Shown here: piece by piece, positions 1-8,317 of the stretch
Layout: the number at the start of each line of letters is the position of its first letter
How positions within the stretch are numbered: the first letter of the stretch is position 1
Source: Betaproteobacteria bacterium RIFCSPLOWO2_02_64_14
GTDB lineage: Bacteria; Pseudomonadota; Gammaproteobacteria; Burkholderiales; SG8-41
NCBI GenBank assembly: GCA_001770325.1
Contig: MEQT01000233.1
Span: 1 to 39,470, forward strand
DNA length: 39,470 nt
Direction of reading: 5' to 3'
Position numbers and translations under genes: made by a program
Notes under the pieces: generated by a model
Seen by the model: the letters and a program-made list of their open reading frames with translations, nothing else
The model's database searches: none
Told to the model about the DNA's origin: nothing

Positions 1-1148
1 GATGGTATTCGGGAGAAAAGATCAACCTGTCGCGTCGGCGCATAGACAAGCTCGGGTATTTCACCGAGGTCAACGTTGAGACGCCCGCGGTCCAGGGCGC
101 GACCGACCAGGTCGATGTGAATGTTACCGTCGTGGAGAAGCCGACCGGAACGTTCCTGCTGGGCGCCGGTTTTGGGAGCGGCAGCGGCGTGTTGCTGTCA
201 GGGTCGGTAACGCAGCAGAACATATTCGGGTCCGGCAAGCACCTGAGTGCGGCTATCAACACCAGCAACAATTCGACGATCTACTCGTTGTCGTACACCG
301 ATCCCTATTTCACGGTGGACGGGGTGAGCCAGGGGTTTGACCTGTACCTGCGCGAGCTCGATGCGGCTGACGCGGGCCTTGGGCGCTACGAGACCAAGAC
401 GGCCGGGGCGGCGGTACGCCTGGGAGTCCCGATATCGGAGATCGATACTATCAACTATGGCCTGGGTGTGGAAGACACGAGGCTCACGACGTTTCCGGAC
501 AGCCCTTTGATCTACCGCGATTACGTGGCGACTTTCGGCGAGAAGAACACGGCGCTGCTCGGGACGATCGGCTGGGCCCGCGATGCGCGCGACAGCCTGA
601 TCTATCCGACTTCAGGTTCGTACCAGAAGGCGAACGGCGAGGTTGGCCTCCCCGGTGGATCGCTCAAGTACTACAAGGCATCGTATCAATATCAGCGTTA
701 TTTTCCGTTGTCCCGCCTCTACACGCTGATGCTCAACGGCGAGGTGGGCTATGGTGACGGGTACGGGGGGAAGCCACTGCCCTTTTTCCGCAACTTTTTC
801 ACCGGCGGCGTGACTTCGGTGCGGGGCTACCGCAACTTCACAATCGGACCGAAGGACTCGGAGAGCAACCCACGGGGCGGCAGCCGCAAGCTCCTGGGCA
901 ACGCCGAGTTCCTGTTTCCATTCCCGGGGCTGGAAAGCGATCGCTCGGTCAGAATGAGCGCGTTTGTGGACGCAGGGATGGTTGCCGACACTTACGCCTT
1001 TGGCGATTTCAGGTACTCGACGGGGATTGCCGTACTCTGGGTATCGCCGCTGGGGCCGCTGAAAATCAGCGCTGCGCTGCCGATAAAGGACAAACCGGAC
1101 GACCGCACGCAGCCATTTCAGTTCACGATCGGCGGCGTATTCCAGTGA
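1..1148 (+). CDS. bamA: BamA, outer-membrane protein assembly factor (3' part, 5' end outside window)
   Basis: BamA is the outer-membrane 16-strand barrel of the BAM complex, which folds and inserts other beta-barrel proteins. The frame is open from base 3 (a methionine at the in-frame GTG at 117 is not a real start). The first visible residues, WYSGEKINLSRRRIDKLGYF, are the end of the last POTRA domain, so POTRA1-4 and the signal peptide lie upstream of the window. The rest is the barrel: alternating short hydrophobic strands, the conserved VRGYRNFTIGP segment of the L6 loop (the VRGF/Y motif), and a C-terminal beta-signal-like strand FQFTIGGVFQ. The chain ends in Gln one residue after the Phe, whereas barrel signals usually end on the aromatic residue. 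It heads the ompH-lpx cluster, the usual beta/gammaproteobacterial order. Confidence 0.97.
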   Translation, partial: WYSGEKINLSRRRIDKLGYFTEVNVETPAVQGATDQVDVNVTVVEKPTGTFLLGAGFGSGSGVLLSGSVTQQNIFGSGKHLSAAINTSNNSTIYSLSYTDPYFTVDGVSQGFDLYLRELDAADAGLGRYETKTAGAAVRLGVPISEIDTINYGLGVEDTRLTTFPDSPLIYRDYVATFGEKNTALLGTIGWARDARDSLIYPTSGSYQKANGEVGLPGGSLKYYKASYQYQRYFPLSRLYTLMLNGEVGYGDGYGGKPLPFFRNFFTGGVTSVRGYRNFTIGPKDSESNPRGGSRKLLGNAEFLFPFPGLESDRSVRMSAFVDAGMVADTYAFGDFRYSTGIAVLWVSPLGPLKISAALPIKDKPDDRTQPFQFTIGGVFQ

Positions 1149-1230
1149 GTACCCGACCGCGGGGCACGCGTGAAACCTGGCGCTGTCGGGGCGGTAAACT
1201 GTTGCGAACAGGGGAGACGCATCTCTTCGC

Positions 1231-1247
1231 GCCCCGTGATTCGGGGC
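1231..1247 (+). terminator. GC hairpin in the bamA-ompH spacer
   Basis: A six-base perfect inverted repeat (GCCCCG and CGGGGC) flanks the five-base loop TGATT about 34 bases before the ompH start. No run of T follows, so it is not a convincing intrinsic terminator. It may be an RNA-processing or stabilising hairpin between bamA and ompH. Confidence 0.3.
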
Positions 1248-1280
1248 CATTTCGGTGATGCTGGGACGGATTCTAAGGAG

Positions 1281-1793
1281 ATGACATTGCGGTACAGCTA
1301 TTCTCTTGCATTTGGCTTGGCGATGATGCTCGGCGTCACATTGGCGGTAGCAGCGGATCTCAAGATCGGATTCGTAGACCCGGAACGCATCAACCGGGAA
1401 TCAGTGCCCGCGGAGCGGGCGAGCAAGCAGCTCGAGAAGGAATTCTCGCCCCGCGCCCAGGAACTGCAGCGCAGGGAAGGGCAGATCAAGTCGTTGCAGG
1501 GGCAACTCGAGCGCGAGGCGATGACCTTGAGCGAAAGCGACCGGCGCGCGCGCGAGCAGGAGTTGACGCGCTTGAGTGTGGAATTCCAGCGCATGCAGCG
1601 CGAATACCGCGAGGATCTCAACCTGCGCCGAAATCAGGAGCTCACTGCGTTGCTCGAGCGTGCGAATCGGATCATCCGGCAGATCGCTGAGGCGGAAAAA
1701 TTCGACCTCATCCTGCAGGAGGCGGTGTATCGCAATCCGCGCATCGATATCACCGACCGGGTGCTCAAGGCGCTCGCCGCCGACAGCAAATAG
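1281..1793 (+). CDS. ompH: OmpH/Skp-family periplasmic chaperone
   Basis: This is a periplasmic holdase that keeps unfolded outer-membrane proteins soluble on their way to BamA, matching its place directly after bamA. The product is 170 residues. A hydrophobic signal peptide (SLAFGLAMMLGVTLAVAA) is followed by the family opening DLKIGFVDPERINRES, then a long charged, coiled-coil-rich arm (about residues 45-140) and a C-terminal segment FDLILQEAVYRNPRIDITD typical of OmpH. The start is debatable. The ATG at 1281 touches the Shine-Dalgarno AAGGAG at 1275-1280, while the in-frame TTG at 1287 lies six bases after it, an ideal distance; the TTG would give 168 residues. The open frame reaches back to 1170 but that part has no family similarity. 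Confidence 0.93.
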   Translation: MTLRYSYSLAFGLAMMLGVTLAVAADLKIGFVDPERINRESVPAERASKQLEKEFSPRAQELQRREGQIKSLQGQLEREAMTLSESDRRAREQELTRLSVEFQRMQREYREDLNLRRNQELTALLERANRIIRQIAEAEKFDLILQEAVYRNPRIDITDRVLKALAADSK

Positions 1794-1850
1794 GCGAAGC
1801 GCGCCGCTGCGTCGTCTGCCGGGCGCCTGTCGACGAGGGGCGATCTGATC

Positions 1851-2903
1851 ATGACAGGCGGCGAGCAGGCATCTTACACGTTGCGCGACATAGCCGTGCG
1901 CTTCGGCGGCGAGGTGATCGGTGATCCACAGACGCGCGTCACGCAGGTTGCGTCACTGGAGAACGCAACGCCGGACGCGGTAGCGTTTCTCGCCAACGAA
2001 CGCTACCTGCAGCAGTTGAGGATGACCCGCGCCGGCGCGGTCATTCTCGGATCGGCGCTGCGGGACGAGACGCCTCTGCCACGCATCGTATGCGACAACC
2101 CTTATGCCTATTTCGCGCGCGTGTCGGCACTTCTCAATCCACCGCGCGCGCCGGTGCCGGGCGCGCATGCGAGCGCGGTCGTGGATGGCTCTGCCGCCCT
2201 CGAGGCCGACGTCGAGATTGGCGCGCTCGCCGTAGTGGGACGCAACGCCACGATCGGCGCAGGTTCGATCGTGGGACCGGGTTGCATCATCGGCGACGAG
2301 GCGGTGCTCGGGCGCGCCGTCAGACTGTATCCCAACGTGACCATTTATCACGGCTGCCGCGTGGGCGATCGTACGATCGTTCACGCGGGAGCTGTCATCG
2401 GAGCGGATGGATTCGGCATCGCGATGTCAGACGAGAGGTGGGTCAAGATTCCCCAGATCGGGCGCGTGGTGATCGGCGTCGACGTTGAAATCGGCGCCAA
2501 CACCACGATTGACCGGGGCGCGATCGATGACACGATCATCGAGGACGGCGTCAAGCTCGACAACCAGATCCAGGTCGGACACAACGTGAGGATCGGCGCA
2601 CATACCGCGATTGCCGCCTGCGTCGGTATCGCCGGCAGTTCGCGGGTGGGGCGCTATTGCCGCATCGGCGGCGCGTCGGGAATCGCCGGACATCTCTCGA
2701 TTGCCGACCACGTTGAGATTTCAGCCCATACGCTGATTACGAAGTCGATCGACCGGCCAGGCACTTACACCGGCGCATATCCATTTGACGCGAATTCCGA
2801 CTGGCGCAGAAATGCGGCGCAGTTGCGACATCTCGGGGAACTCGCCGACCGGGTCAGGGTACTTGAAAAGAAGCTCGCAGCGAAGGAAAGGAGCCAATCT
2901 TGA
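1851..2903 (+). CDS. lpxD: UDP-3-O-acylglucosamine N-acyltransferase LpxD
   Basis: Third step of lipid A synthesis: transfer of a 3-hydroxyacyl chain from ACP to the amine of UDP-3-O-acyl-glucosamine, in the cytoplasm. The product is 350 residues, the normal length. An N-terminal uridine-binding domain (about 1-100, with [13 protein letters not shown]) precedes a left-handed beta helix made of hexapeptide repeats (about 105-290). The catalytic-His region reads [32 protein letters not shown]-terminal helix ([16 protein letters not shown]) closes the protein, as in known LpxD structures. It lies 57 bases after ompH and its stop codon overlaps the fabZ start region, so it is co-transcribed with ompH, fabZ and lpxA. 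Confidence 0.97.
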   Translation: MTGGEQASYTLRDIAVRFGGEVIGDPQTRVTQVASLENATPDAVAFLANERYLQQLRMTRAGAVILGSALRDETPLPRIVCDNPYAYFARVSALLNPPRAPVPGAHASAVVDGSAALEADVEIGALAVVGRNATIGAGSIVGPGCIIGDEAVLGRAVRLYPNVTIYHGCRVGDRTIVHAGAVIGADGFGIAMSDERWVKIPQIGRVVIGVDVEIGANTTIDRGAIDDTIIEDGVKLDNQIQVGHNVRIGAHTAIAACVGIAGSSRVGRYCRIGGASGIAGHLSIADHVEISAHTLITKSIDRPGTYTGAYPFDANSDWRRNAAQLRHLGELADRVRVLEKKLAAKERSQS

Positions 2904-3358
2904 ATGGCATGAATATCCATGATGTCCTCAAGCACCTGCCCCACCGCTATCCTTTCCTGCTGATCGACCGGGTGATTTCATGCGAACCGGGAAAGACCCT
3001 GGTCGCGTTGAAGAACGTCACCATCAACGAACCGTTCTTCGCGGGTCATTTCCCCCGGCATCCGGTGATGCCCGGGGTCCTGATCGTGGAGGCGCTCGCG
3101 CAGGCTTCCGCGCTGCTGTCGTTCAAGACCATGCAGGCGCAGATGGACGAGGAATCGGTCTATTACTTCGTCGGTATCGACAAGGCGCGCTTCAAGAAAC
3201 CCGTCACCCCCGGTGATGCGTTGATACTGGAGGTGGCCCTGCAGCGCCATATGCGAGGTATCTGGAAGTTCTGGGGCGAGGCCAGGGTCGATGGCACCCT
3301 GGTATCGGAAGCCGAGTTGATGTGCACGGTGCGTTCGCTGAAAGACATCAACGGTTAG
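2900..3358 (+). CDS. fabZ: 3-hydroxyacyl-[ACP] dehydratase FabZ
   Basis: Dehydrates 3-hydroxyacyl-ACP in fatty acid elongation and so competes with LpxA/LpxD for hydroxyacyl-ACP, which explains its place inside the lpx cluster. It is a hot-dog fold protein of 152 residues. [11 protein letters not shown] near the N terminus is the family signature. The catalytic pair is His50 in [12 protein letters not shown] and Glu64 in [10 protein letters not shown]. For the start I favour the TTG at 2900. It overlaps the lpxD stop by four bases (TTGA) and lies six bases after a strong Shine-Dalgarno AAAGGAG (2887-2893). The in-frame ATG at 2909 is 15 bases from it. Confidence 0.96.
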   Translation: MNGMNIHDVLKHLPHRYPFLLIDRVISCEPGKTLVALKNVTINEPFFAGHFPRHPVMPGVLIVEALAQASALLSFKTMQAQMDEESVYYFVGIDKARFKKPVTPGDALILEVALQRHMRGIWKFWGEARVDGTLVSEAELMCTVRSLKDING

Positions 3359-3393
3359 GACCGCTGCGGAATCAGCATGCCGGCCCAGGGCCT

Positions 3394-4167
3394 ATGAGCA
3401 TTCACCCAACCGCCATTGTCGATCCGGGGGCCAGACTCGCCGTGGATGTCGAGGTGGGCCCGTATAGCGTGATCGGCGGGCATGTGGAAATCGGCGCCGA
3501 CTCCCGCATCGGCGCACATACGGTCATCACCGGACACACGCGTATCGGCGCGCGGAATCGCATCTATCATTTTGCCTCGCTGGGGGAAGCCCCGCAGGAC
3601 AAGAAGTATGGCGGAGAGGCGACCCGCCTCGAGATCGGCAATGACAATACGATACGGGAGTTCTGCACCTTCAACCGCGGCACCGTTCAGGACGCGGGTG
3701 TGACGTGCATCGGCAGCCATAACTGGATCATGGCTTACGTGCACGTCGCGCACGACTGTCATGTGGGTGACCACACCATCTTCGCCAACAATGCCCAGCT
3801 TGCCGGCCATGTCCACGTCGGCGATTACGCGGTTCTTGGGGGGTTTACGGGCGTACACCAGTTCTGCCGCGTCGGAGCGCACAGCATCACCGCGATCGGG
3901 GCGGTCGTGCTGCAGGACATCCCGCCGTACGTCACGGCGTCGGGCAATAGCGCCAAACCGTTTGGCATCAATAGCGAAGGACTCAAGCGACGTGGCTTCG
4001 CCCCGCTGACGATCAACCAGCTTAAGCGCGCGTATCGCACGCTCTACAAGTCCGGCTTCACGCTCGAGGAAGCCAAGCGGGAACTCATGCAACAGGTCGC
4101 GGAATGTGCGGAAGTGAAATTGCTTGTCGATTTCCTGGCCACGAGCACGCGCGGCATCATCCGGTAG
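3394..4167 (+). CDS. lpxA: UDP-N-acetylglucosamine O-acyltransferase LpxA
   Basis: First step of lipid A synthesis: 3-O-acylation of UDP-GlcNAc by hydroxyacyl-ACP in the cytoplasm. From the ATG at 3394 ([16 protein letters not shown]) the product is 257 residues, close to the E. coli 262. Hexapeptide repeats run to about residue 185; the catalytic-His segment is [19 protein letters not shown]. The segment [20 protein letters not shown] and a C-terminal helical domain ([16 protein letters not shown]) follow. The open frame continues upstream to 3322, but that part overlaps fabZ and has no LpxA similarity. The stop codon (4165-4167) is the first three bases of a long perfect inverted repeat. 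Confidence 0.97.
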   Translation: MSIHPTAIVDPGARLAVDVEVGPYSVIGGHVEIGADSRIGAHTVITGHTRIGARNRIYHFASLGEAPQDKKYGGEATRLEIGNDNTIREFCTFNRGTVQDAGVTCIGSHNWIMAYVHVAHDCHVGDHTIFANNAQLAGHVHVGDYAVLGGFTGVHQFCRVGAHSITAIGAVVLQDIPPYVTASGNSAKPFGINSEGLKRRGFAPLTINQLKRAYRTLYKSGFTLEEAKRELMQQVAECAEVKLLVDFLATSTRGIIR

Positions 4168-4200
4168 GAGTTTGTCGGGCTTGCGGCCGACAAACTCCTA
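4165..4200. repeat. Perfect 14-bp inverted repeat between lpxA and lpxB
   Basis: TAGGAGTTTGTCGG at 4165-4178 is exactly mirrored by CCGACAAACTCCTA at 4187-4200 around an eight-base spacer. The left arm contains the lpxA stop codon. The size, perfection and position resemble REP-like intergenic palindromes. No second copy was noticed in this window. It may attenuate transcription into lpxB or protect the upstream mRNA 3' end. No T-run follows, so it is not a classical terminator. Confidence 0.8.
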
Positions 4201-4233
4201 TGGCAAGAACGCTTTCCAGGAAAGCAAATTAGT

Positions 4234-5403
4234 ATGGCCTTGACTGCTGGTGCTGCGCCTACGATCGGCATCGTCGCGGGCGAGGCATCAGGCGATCTGC
4301 TTGGCGCGAATTTGATAAGAGCGGTGCGCGGGCAGTACCCGCAGGCGCGATTTGTGGGCGTCGGCGGTCCACTCATGGATTCCGCCGGGATGGACATCCT
4401 CTTCCCCATGGAAAAGCTGGCGGTGCGGGGTTATATCGAGGTGCTGCGCCATTATCCGGAGCTCCTCGGCGTTCGGCGCAGACTCGTGCGCCACTTCCTG
4501 CGGTCGCCTCCCGTGTGCTTCATCGGGATCGATGCGCCCGATTTCAACCTCGACCTCGAACTCCAGTTGAAGAATGCGGGCATCGCGGTCGTTCACTACG
4601 TGAGTCCGGCAATCTGGGCCTGGCGTGCGAAGCGAGTGCACAAGATCCGGCGCGCGGTAAGCAGGATGCTGGTCGTGTTCCCGTTCGAAGAACGCATCTA
4701 CCAGGAGGCGGGCATCCCGGTTTCATACGTGGGCCATCCTCTCGCCGACACGCTGGCACGACATCCGGGCCGCCTGGCGGCCCGCCTGCAGCTGCGGGTG
4801 CCGCCGGATACACCTGTGATCGCGCTCCTGCCGGGCAGCCGCGTGAGCGAGGTCGACCAAATGGCCGGCCTGTTTCTGGGCGCTGCACGCGAGATTGCAC
4901 GCAGCGTCCCTGGTGCGATGTTTCTGCTTCCTGCGGCCAGTCGCGCCGCGCGCGAGCGCGTGGAAGGTGCCCTGCAACGCATGGGGCGTGAGCCGCTGAA
5001 CGTGACCATACTCGCCGGGCACGCGCATGACGCCATGGCGGCGGCCGACGTGGTGCTGGTTGCCTCTGGTACCGCGACACTCGAGGCGGCGCTGCTCAGG
5101 CGGCCGATGGTCGTTGCCTACCGGATGCCGCGCATCTCCTGGTGGCTCATGAACAGCCGCAGAAGAGTGCCGTACGTCAGCTTGCCGAATATACTCGCCG
5201 GGGAGTCGCTGGTGCCGGAATTCCTGCAGGATGCCGCCACGCCAGTAACCCTGGCGAACGCGGCGATCGACTTGCTGCGCGATCCGGTCGCGCGCGCGCG
5301 TCTGGAGACGCGCTTTGCGGCCTTGCTTGCCAGCTTGAGGCTGGACACTGCAACCAGGCTTGTCGCGGCGTTGCAACCGTTCATTCAGGGTCCTCGGGCG
5401 TGA
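4234..5403 (+). CDS. lpxB: Lipid-A-disaccharide synthase LpxB
   Basis: A peripheral-membrane GT-B glycosyltransferase (GT19) that joins UDP-2,3-diacylglucosamine and lipid X into the lipid A disaccharide. The product is 389 residues, the normal length. The N-terminal [17 protein letters not shown] is the family signature. [14 protein letters not shown] and [14 protein letters not shown] follow, then [17 protein letters not shown], and the donor-domain motifs [13 protein letters not shown] and [25 protein letters not shown]. The ATG at 4234 follows a CAGGAAAG ribosome-binding site. The gene is separated from lpxA by the inverted repeat and overlaps rnhB by one base. Confidence 0.97.
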   Translation: MALTAGAAPTIGIVAGEASGDLLGANLIRAVRGQYPQARFVGVGGPLMDSAGMDILFPMEKLAVRGYIEVLRHYPELLGVRRRLVRHFLRSPPVCFIGIDAPDFNLDLELQLKNAGIAVVHYVSPAIWAWRAKRVHKIRRAVSRMLVVFPFEERIYQEAGIPVSYVGHPLADTLARHPGRLAARLQLRVPPDTPVIALLPGSRVSEVDQMAGLFLGAAREIARSVPGAMFLLPAASRAARERVEGALQRMGREPLNVTILAGHAHDAMAAADVVLVASGTATLEAALLRRPMVVAYRMPRISWWLMNSRRRVPYVSLPNILAGESLVPEFLQDAATPVTLANAAIDLLRDPVARARLETRFAALLASLRLDTATRLVAALQPFIQGPRA

Positions 5404-6005
5404 TGGCGCACGCGCTCGTCTGCGGGGTCGATGAAGCGGGGCGGGGGCCGCTGGCGGGTCCGGTGTATGCCGCGGCGGTGATCCTTGGAAGCGAGGCGCG
5501 CATCGATGGCATTGCCGATTCAAAGACGTTGACGTCGCAGCGGCGCGATACGCTTGCGGCGGAGATCAAGGCGCGGTCGCTCGCATGGTCCGTGGCAAGC
5601 GCATCGGTGACGGAGATCGACTCCCTCAACATTCTTCAGGCGAGCCTGCTCGCCATGCGCCGCGCGGTGGAAGGGCTCACGATGGCTCCGGCATTGGCGC
5701 TCATCGATGGTCTGCATTGCCCAGTGCTACCGTGCCCGGCGAGGGCGGTGGTGAGGGGGGATGCCAGCGTCGCCGAGATTGCAGCAGCATCGATCCTTGC
5801 CAAGGTGGCGCGCGACGCGGAGATGCTCGCTGTGCATCGCGCCTTTCCGCAATACGGGTTTGACCGCCACAAAGGCTACCCGACGCCGGAGCACCTCGCG
5901 GCATTACGCTTGCACGGCGTGACGGCGGTTCATCGCGTGAGCTTCGCGCCGGTAAGGGCGGTCATCGCGCTCGGTGCCGGCGCTGACGGCGCTCGCGACC
6001 CGTAA
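5403..6005 (+). CDS. rnhB: Ribonuclease HII
   Basis: Removes RNA from RNA-DNA hybrids and single misincorporated ribonucleotides. The product is 200 residues from the ATG at 5403, which shares its A with the lpxB stop (TGATG), so translation is probably coupled. Seen motifs: [20 protein letters not shown] with the DE pair of the active site, LALIDGLH with the third acidic residue, [19 protein letters not shown], and [16 protein letters not shown]. The last 44 bases are also the 3' end of the opposing glycosyltransferase gene. Confidence 0.96.
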   Translation: MAHALVCGVDEAGRGPLAGPVYAAAVILGSEARIDGIADSKTLTSQRRDTLAAEIKARSLAWSVASASVTEIDSLNILQASLLAMRRAVEGLTMAPALALIDGLHCPVLPCPARAVVRGDASVAEIAAASILAKVARDAEMLAVHRAFPQYGFDRHKGYPTPEHLAALRLHGVTAVHRVSFAPVRAVIALGAGADGARDP

Positions 6006-6957
6006 CAGCGGGAACGACTTCAGATAACAGACGGGCGAGCGCTTTCTTTTCGCGGTTGCGTCGCACCAGCGTGCTCCGCGCCGCGCACTGACTCCGCAAC
6101 AAGCGCAGGAACCGCGGGTCCGTTTCGACGCGCAGCAGCGCCCGCGCCAGCGCACGTTCGTTTTCCACGGCGTAATACCCCGCGTAGCCGCGCCCGAGCA
6201 TGCCGATATTGCCGGAAATCCGGGAAGCGATGACCGGTATGCCGGCAGCGAGCGCCTCGCACACGACGTTCGCGCCACCCTCCATGCGGGAACTGATCAC
6301 CATGACCCGGCAGCGTGCGAGCAGTTGTAGCGCCTCCCAGTGCGCGCGTTCTCCCAGCCAGCGGTAGCGCGGCTCGCGCGCCATCCAGGCACGGGCCTCG
6401 CGCTCCATCGCGTTATTCATCGCGCCACCGACATGGGTCACATGGATGCGGCTTTGCGGCGGCAGCAAACTCAACGCAGCCGCCGCGCGGAATGGGTCCT
6501 TCTCCTCGCGTAGATGCCCACTCACGACCACCTCGAAACGCGATCTCAACGGCGCCCGGAATGCCGCTTGCGCCGCCGACTGGTAGATGACGCGGGTTTT
6601 GCGCCGCATGGCGGGTGCGAGCTCCCTCAACCCCATATCCTGAAGCACGATCAGGCGGTCCGCGACCGCCATCGACAGCCGCGCGCTGGCATCGGAACGG
6701 ATGTCGCGATAGAGATCGGTGCCGGTCAGCGCGAGCACCAGCGGACGCTCCGGGAAGGCGGCACGAAAACGTATCATGGAATCGTGGCTGCGCCGCGCAT
6801 GCAAGGCGATCATGAGATGAGCTGGCGCGCCATCCCACGTTACCTGGACCGCGACCCGGTGTCCCAGCTCGCGCAGCAAGCCGGCCCAACGCGCGGCGGT
6901 GTTGCGATTGCCGTAGCGGGAACGAGGGGCCGCCGGCGTGATGAGCGCAATTTTCAC
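5962..6957 (-). CDS. senB: GT-B glycosyltransferase, SenB-like (probable selenosugar synthase)
   Basis: The product is 331 residues with a GT-B layout. The N-terminal Rossmann part begins [25 protein letters not shown] and contains [11 protein letters not shown]. The C-terminal donor domain carries the retaining GT4-type E-x7-E motif (Glu226 and Glu234 in [21 protein letters not shown]). This is the family annotated as TIGR04348, whose characterised member SenB makes a selenosugar from a UDP-sugar and selenophosphate for selenoneine synthesis. That match is from memory of the family, not from a search. The start is GTG (bases 6957-6955 read on the minus strand). It is divergent from the senA-like gene with only 52 bases between, and its 3' end overlaps rnhB by 44 bases. 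No selD/senC is in the window, so the donor must be made elsewhere if the assignment holds. A different sugar acceptor remains possible. Confidence 0.75.
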   Translation of the reverse strand: MKIALITPAAPRSRYGNRNTAARWAGLLRELGHRVAVQVTWDGAPAHLMIALHARRSHDSMIRFRAAFPERPLVLALTGTDLYRDIRSDASARLSMAVADRLIVLQDMGLRELAPAMRRKTRVIYQSAAQAAFRAPLRSRFEVVVSGHLREEKDPFRAAAALSLLPPQSRIHVTHVGGAMNNAMEREARAWMAREPRYRWLGERAHWEALQLLARCRVMVISSRMEGGANVVCEALAAGIPVIASRISGNIGMLGRGYAGYYAVENERALARALLRVETDPRFLRLLRSQCAARSTLVRRNREKKALARLLSEVVPAVTGRERRQRRHRAR

Positions 6958-7009
6958 GATACGTCATCCGCGATACACTTCAAGTCTGACTATAGCAAAG
7001 TCCTGACCC
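6958..7009. promoter_or_regulatory. Divergent senB/senA intergenic control region
   Basis: These 52 bases must hold the control signals for both genes. An AT-rich ACTATAGC stretch near 6989-6996 offers a -10-like box on either strand (TATAGC forward, TATAGT reverse). I see no good -35 partner and no strong ribosome-binding site for either GTG start. Confidence 0.35.
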
Positions 7010-8317
7010 GTGAGTTCCCATCCGCAGCCCGACGTGCCACTGTTGCGCAACATGCTGCTCGCAGCCCGTGAGCGCACGCTGCTGCTCGCCGAGGACCTGC
7101 GGGGTGATCGCCTTCTGGGCCCCAGGCTTGCCGTTGTGAACCCGCCGCTGTGGGAGCTGGGACATGTCGGCTGGTTCCAGGAATACTGGTGCCTGCGGCA
7201 GCGGCGCGGAGCTGCTTCCACTGCGTCGCGAATTGATGATGCCGACGCCCTGTACGACTCGGCGTTGGTGCCTCACCGAACGCGCTGGGACCTCCCGCTT
7301 CCAGACCTGGATGCGACACTCGCTTATCTCGCGCGAACGTTCGCGCGGGTGATCGAACGTCTCGAGCAGGAGGGCGCGACGGAGCAGCTCGCCTATTTTG
7401 CACAGCTGGCGGCATTCCACGAGGAGATGCATTGCGAGGCATTGACTTATTCCCGTCACACGCTGGGGTACCCGGCTCCGCGCACCGAGCCGCCACGCGA
7501 GAGCGGCGGACACGATGCGGGATCCTGGCGGGGTGACGTGGAGCTCCGCGGGGGCACGTTCCAGCTTGGGGCGACCGCAGCGGACGGGTTTGTCTTCGAT
7601 AACGAGAAATGGGCCCATCAAGCGTACGTGCCGGCGTTCCAGATTGCGCGCGCGCCAGTGACCAATGCCGAGTTTGCGGTGTTTGTCGATGACGGCGGCT
7701 ATCGGCGCGCGGAACTCTGGTGTCCGGACGGCTGGCACTGGCGGAAGGAGGCGCAGGCCGCGCGCCCGGCGTACTGGAGGCAGGAAGGTGCCGACTGGCA
7801 TCAACGCGCCTATGATCGTTGGGGGCCCATCCGCCCTCACCAGCCCGTCATTCATGTGAACTGGTACGAAGCAGATGCCTATTGTCGTTGGGCGCACCGC
7901 CGGCTGCCGACCGAGGCGGAATGGGAATTTGCCGCGACGACCGTGCGCGATGGCGCCGGGCCCAAGCGTCGCTACCCATGGGGCGGCGCGCGCCCCGGGG
8001 TGACGCACGCGAACCTGTTCGGGATGAGCAAAGGCGTGGTCGACGTGGCGGCGTTCCCTGGTGGCGACAGTAATTGGGGCTGCCGGCAGATGTTCGGGAA
8101 CGTATGGGAATGGACAGCCGACTGGTTTGGCCCCTACCCGGGCTTCGTGCGCGACCCCTACCGTGAATATTCCGAGCCCTGGTTCGGAAACCACAAAGTG
8201 CTGCGCGGCGGGTGTTTCGCGACCCGCGCAAGCCTGCTGCGCGGAACCTGGCGCAATTTCTATACGCCGGACCGATGCGATGTCTTCGCCGGGTTCCGAA
8301 CCTGTGCACTGCCGTGA
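7010..8317 (+). CDS. senA: EgtB-like non-haem iron enzyme, SenA-like (probable selenoneine synthase)
   Basis: The product is 435 residues with the EgtB two-domain plan. The N-terminal DinB-like helical bundle supplies the iron ligands: His52 in WELGHVGWFQE, and His137 and His141 in FHEEMHCEA. The C-terminal formylglycine-generating-enzyme/SUMF1 fold spans about 180-435 and includes NEKWAHQAYVPAFQIARAPV, RRLPTEAEWEFAA, MFGNVWEWTADWF, KVLRGGCFATR and the tail TPDRCDVFAGFRTCAL. EgtB enzymes join hercynine to gamma-glutamylcysteine. SenA homologues join hercynine to a selenosugar. Pairing with a SenB-type glycosyltransferase favours SenA. The start is the GTG at 7010 (a later ATG at 7052 would cut conserved helix). 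The stop overlaps the next gene by four bases (GTGA). No egtD (hercynine synthesis) is nearby. If SenA is wrong, an EgtB/OvoA-like sulfoxide synthase is the alternative. Confidence 0.78.
   Translation: MSSHPQPDVPLLRNMLLAARERTLLLAEDLRGDRLLGPRLAVVNPPLWELGHVGWFQEYWCLRQRRGAASTASRIDDADALYDSALVPHRTRWDLPLPDLDATLAYLARTFARVIERLEQEGATEQLAYFAQLAAFHEEMHCEALTYSRHTLGYPAPRTEPPRESGGHDAGSWRGDVELRGGTFQLGATAADGFVFDNEKWAHQAYVPAFQIARAPVTNAEFAVFVDDGGYRRAELWCPDGWHWRKEAQAARPAYWRQEGADWHQRAYDRWGPIRPHQPVIHVNWYEADAYCRWAHRRLPTEAEWEFAATTVRDGAGPKRRYPWGGARPGVTHANLFGMSKGVVDVAAFPGGDSNWGCRQMFGNVWEWTADWFGPYPGFVRDPYREYSEPWFGNHKVLRGGCFATRASLLRGTWRNFYTPDRCDVFAGFRTCALP

Noticed and set aside
7010-8317. Assignment of the SenA-like gene as plain ergothioneine EgtB
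   Set aside because: Not excluded, but the partner glycosyltransferase of the SenB type and the absence of egtA, egtC, egtD and egtE around it make a selenoneine-type role more likely.
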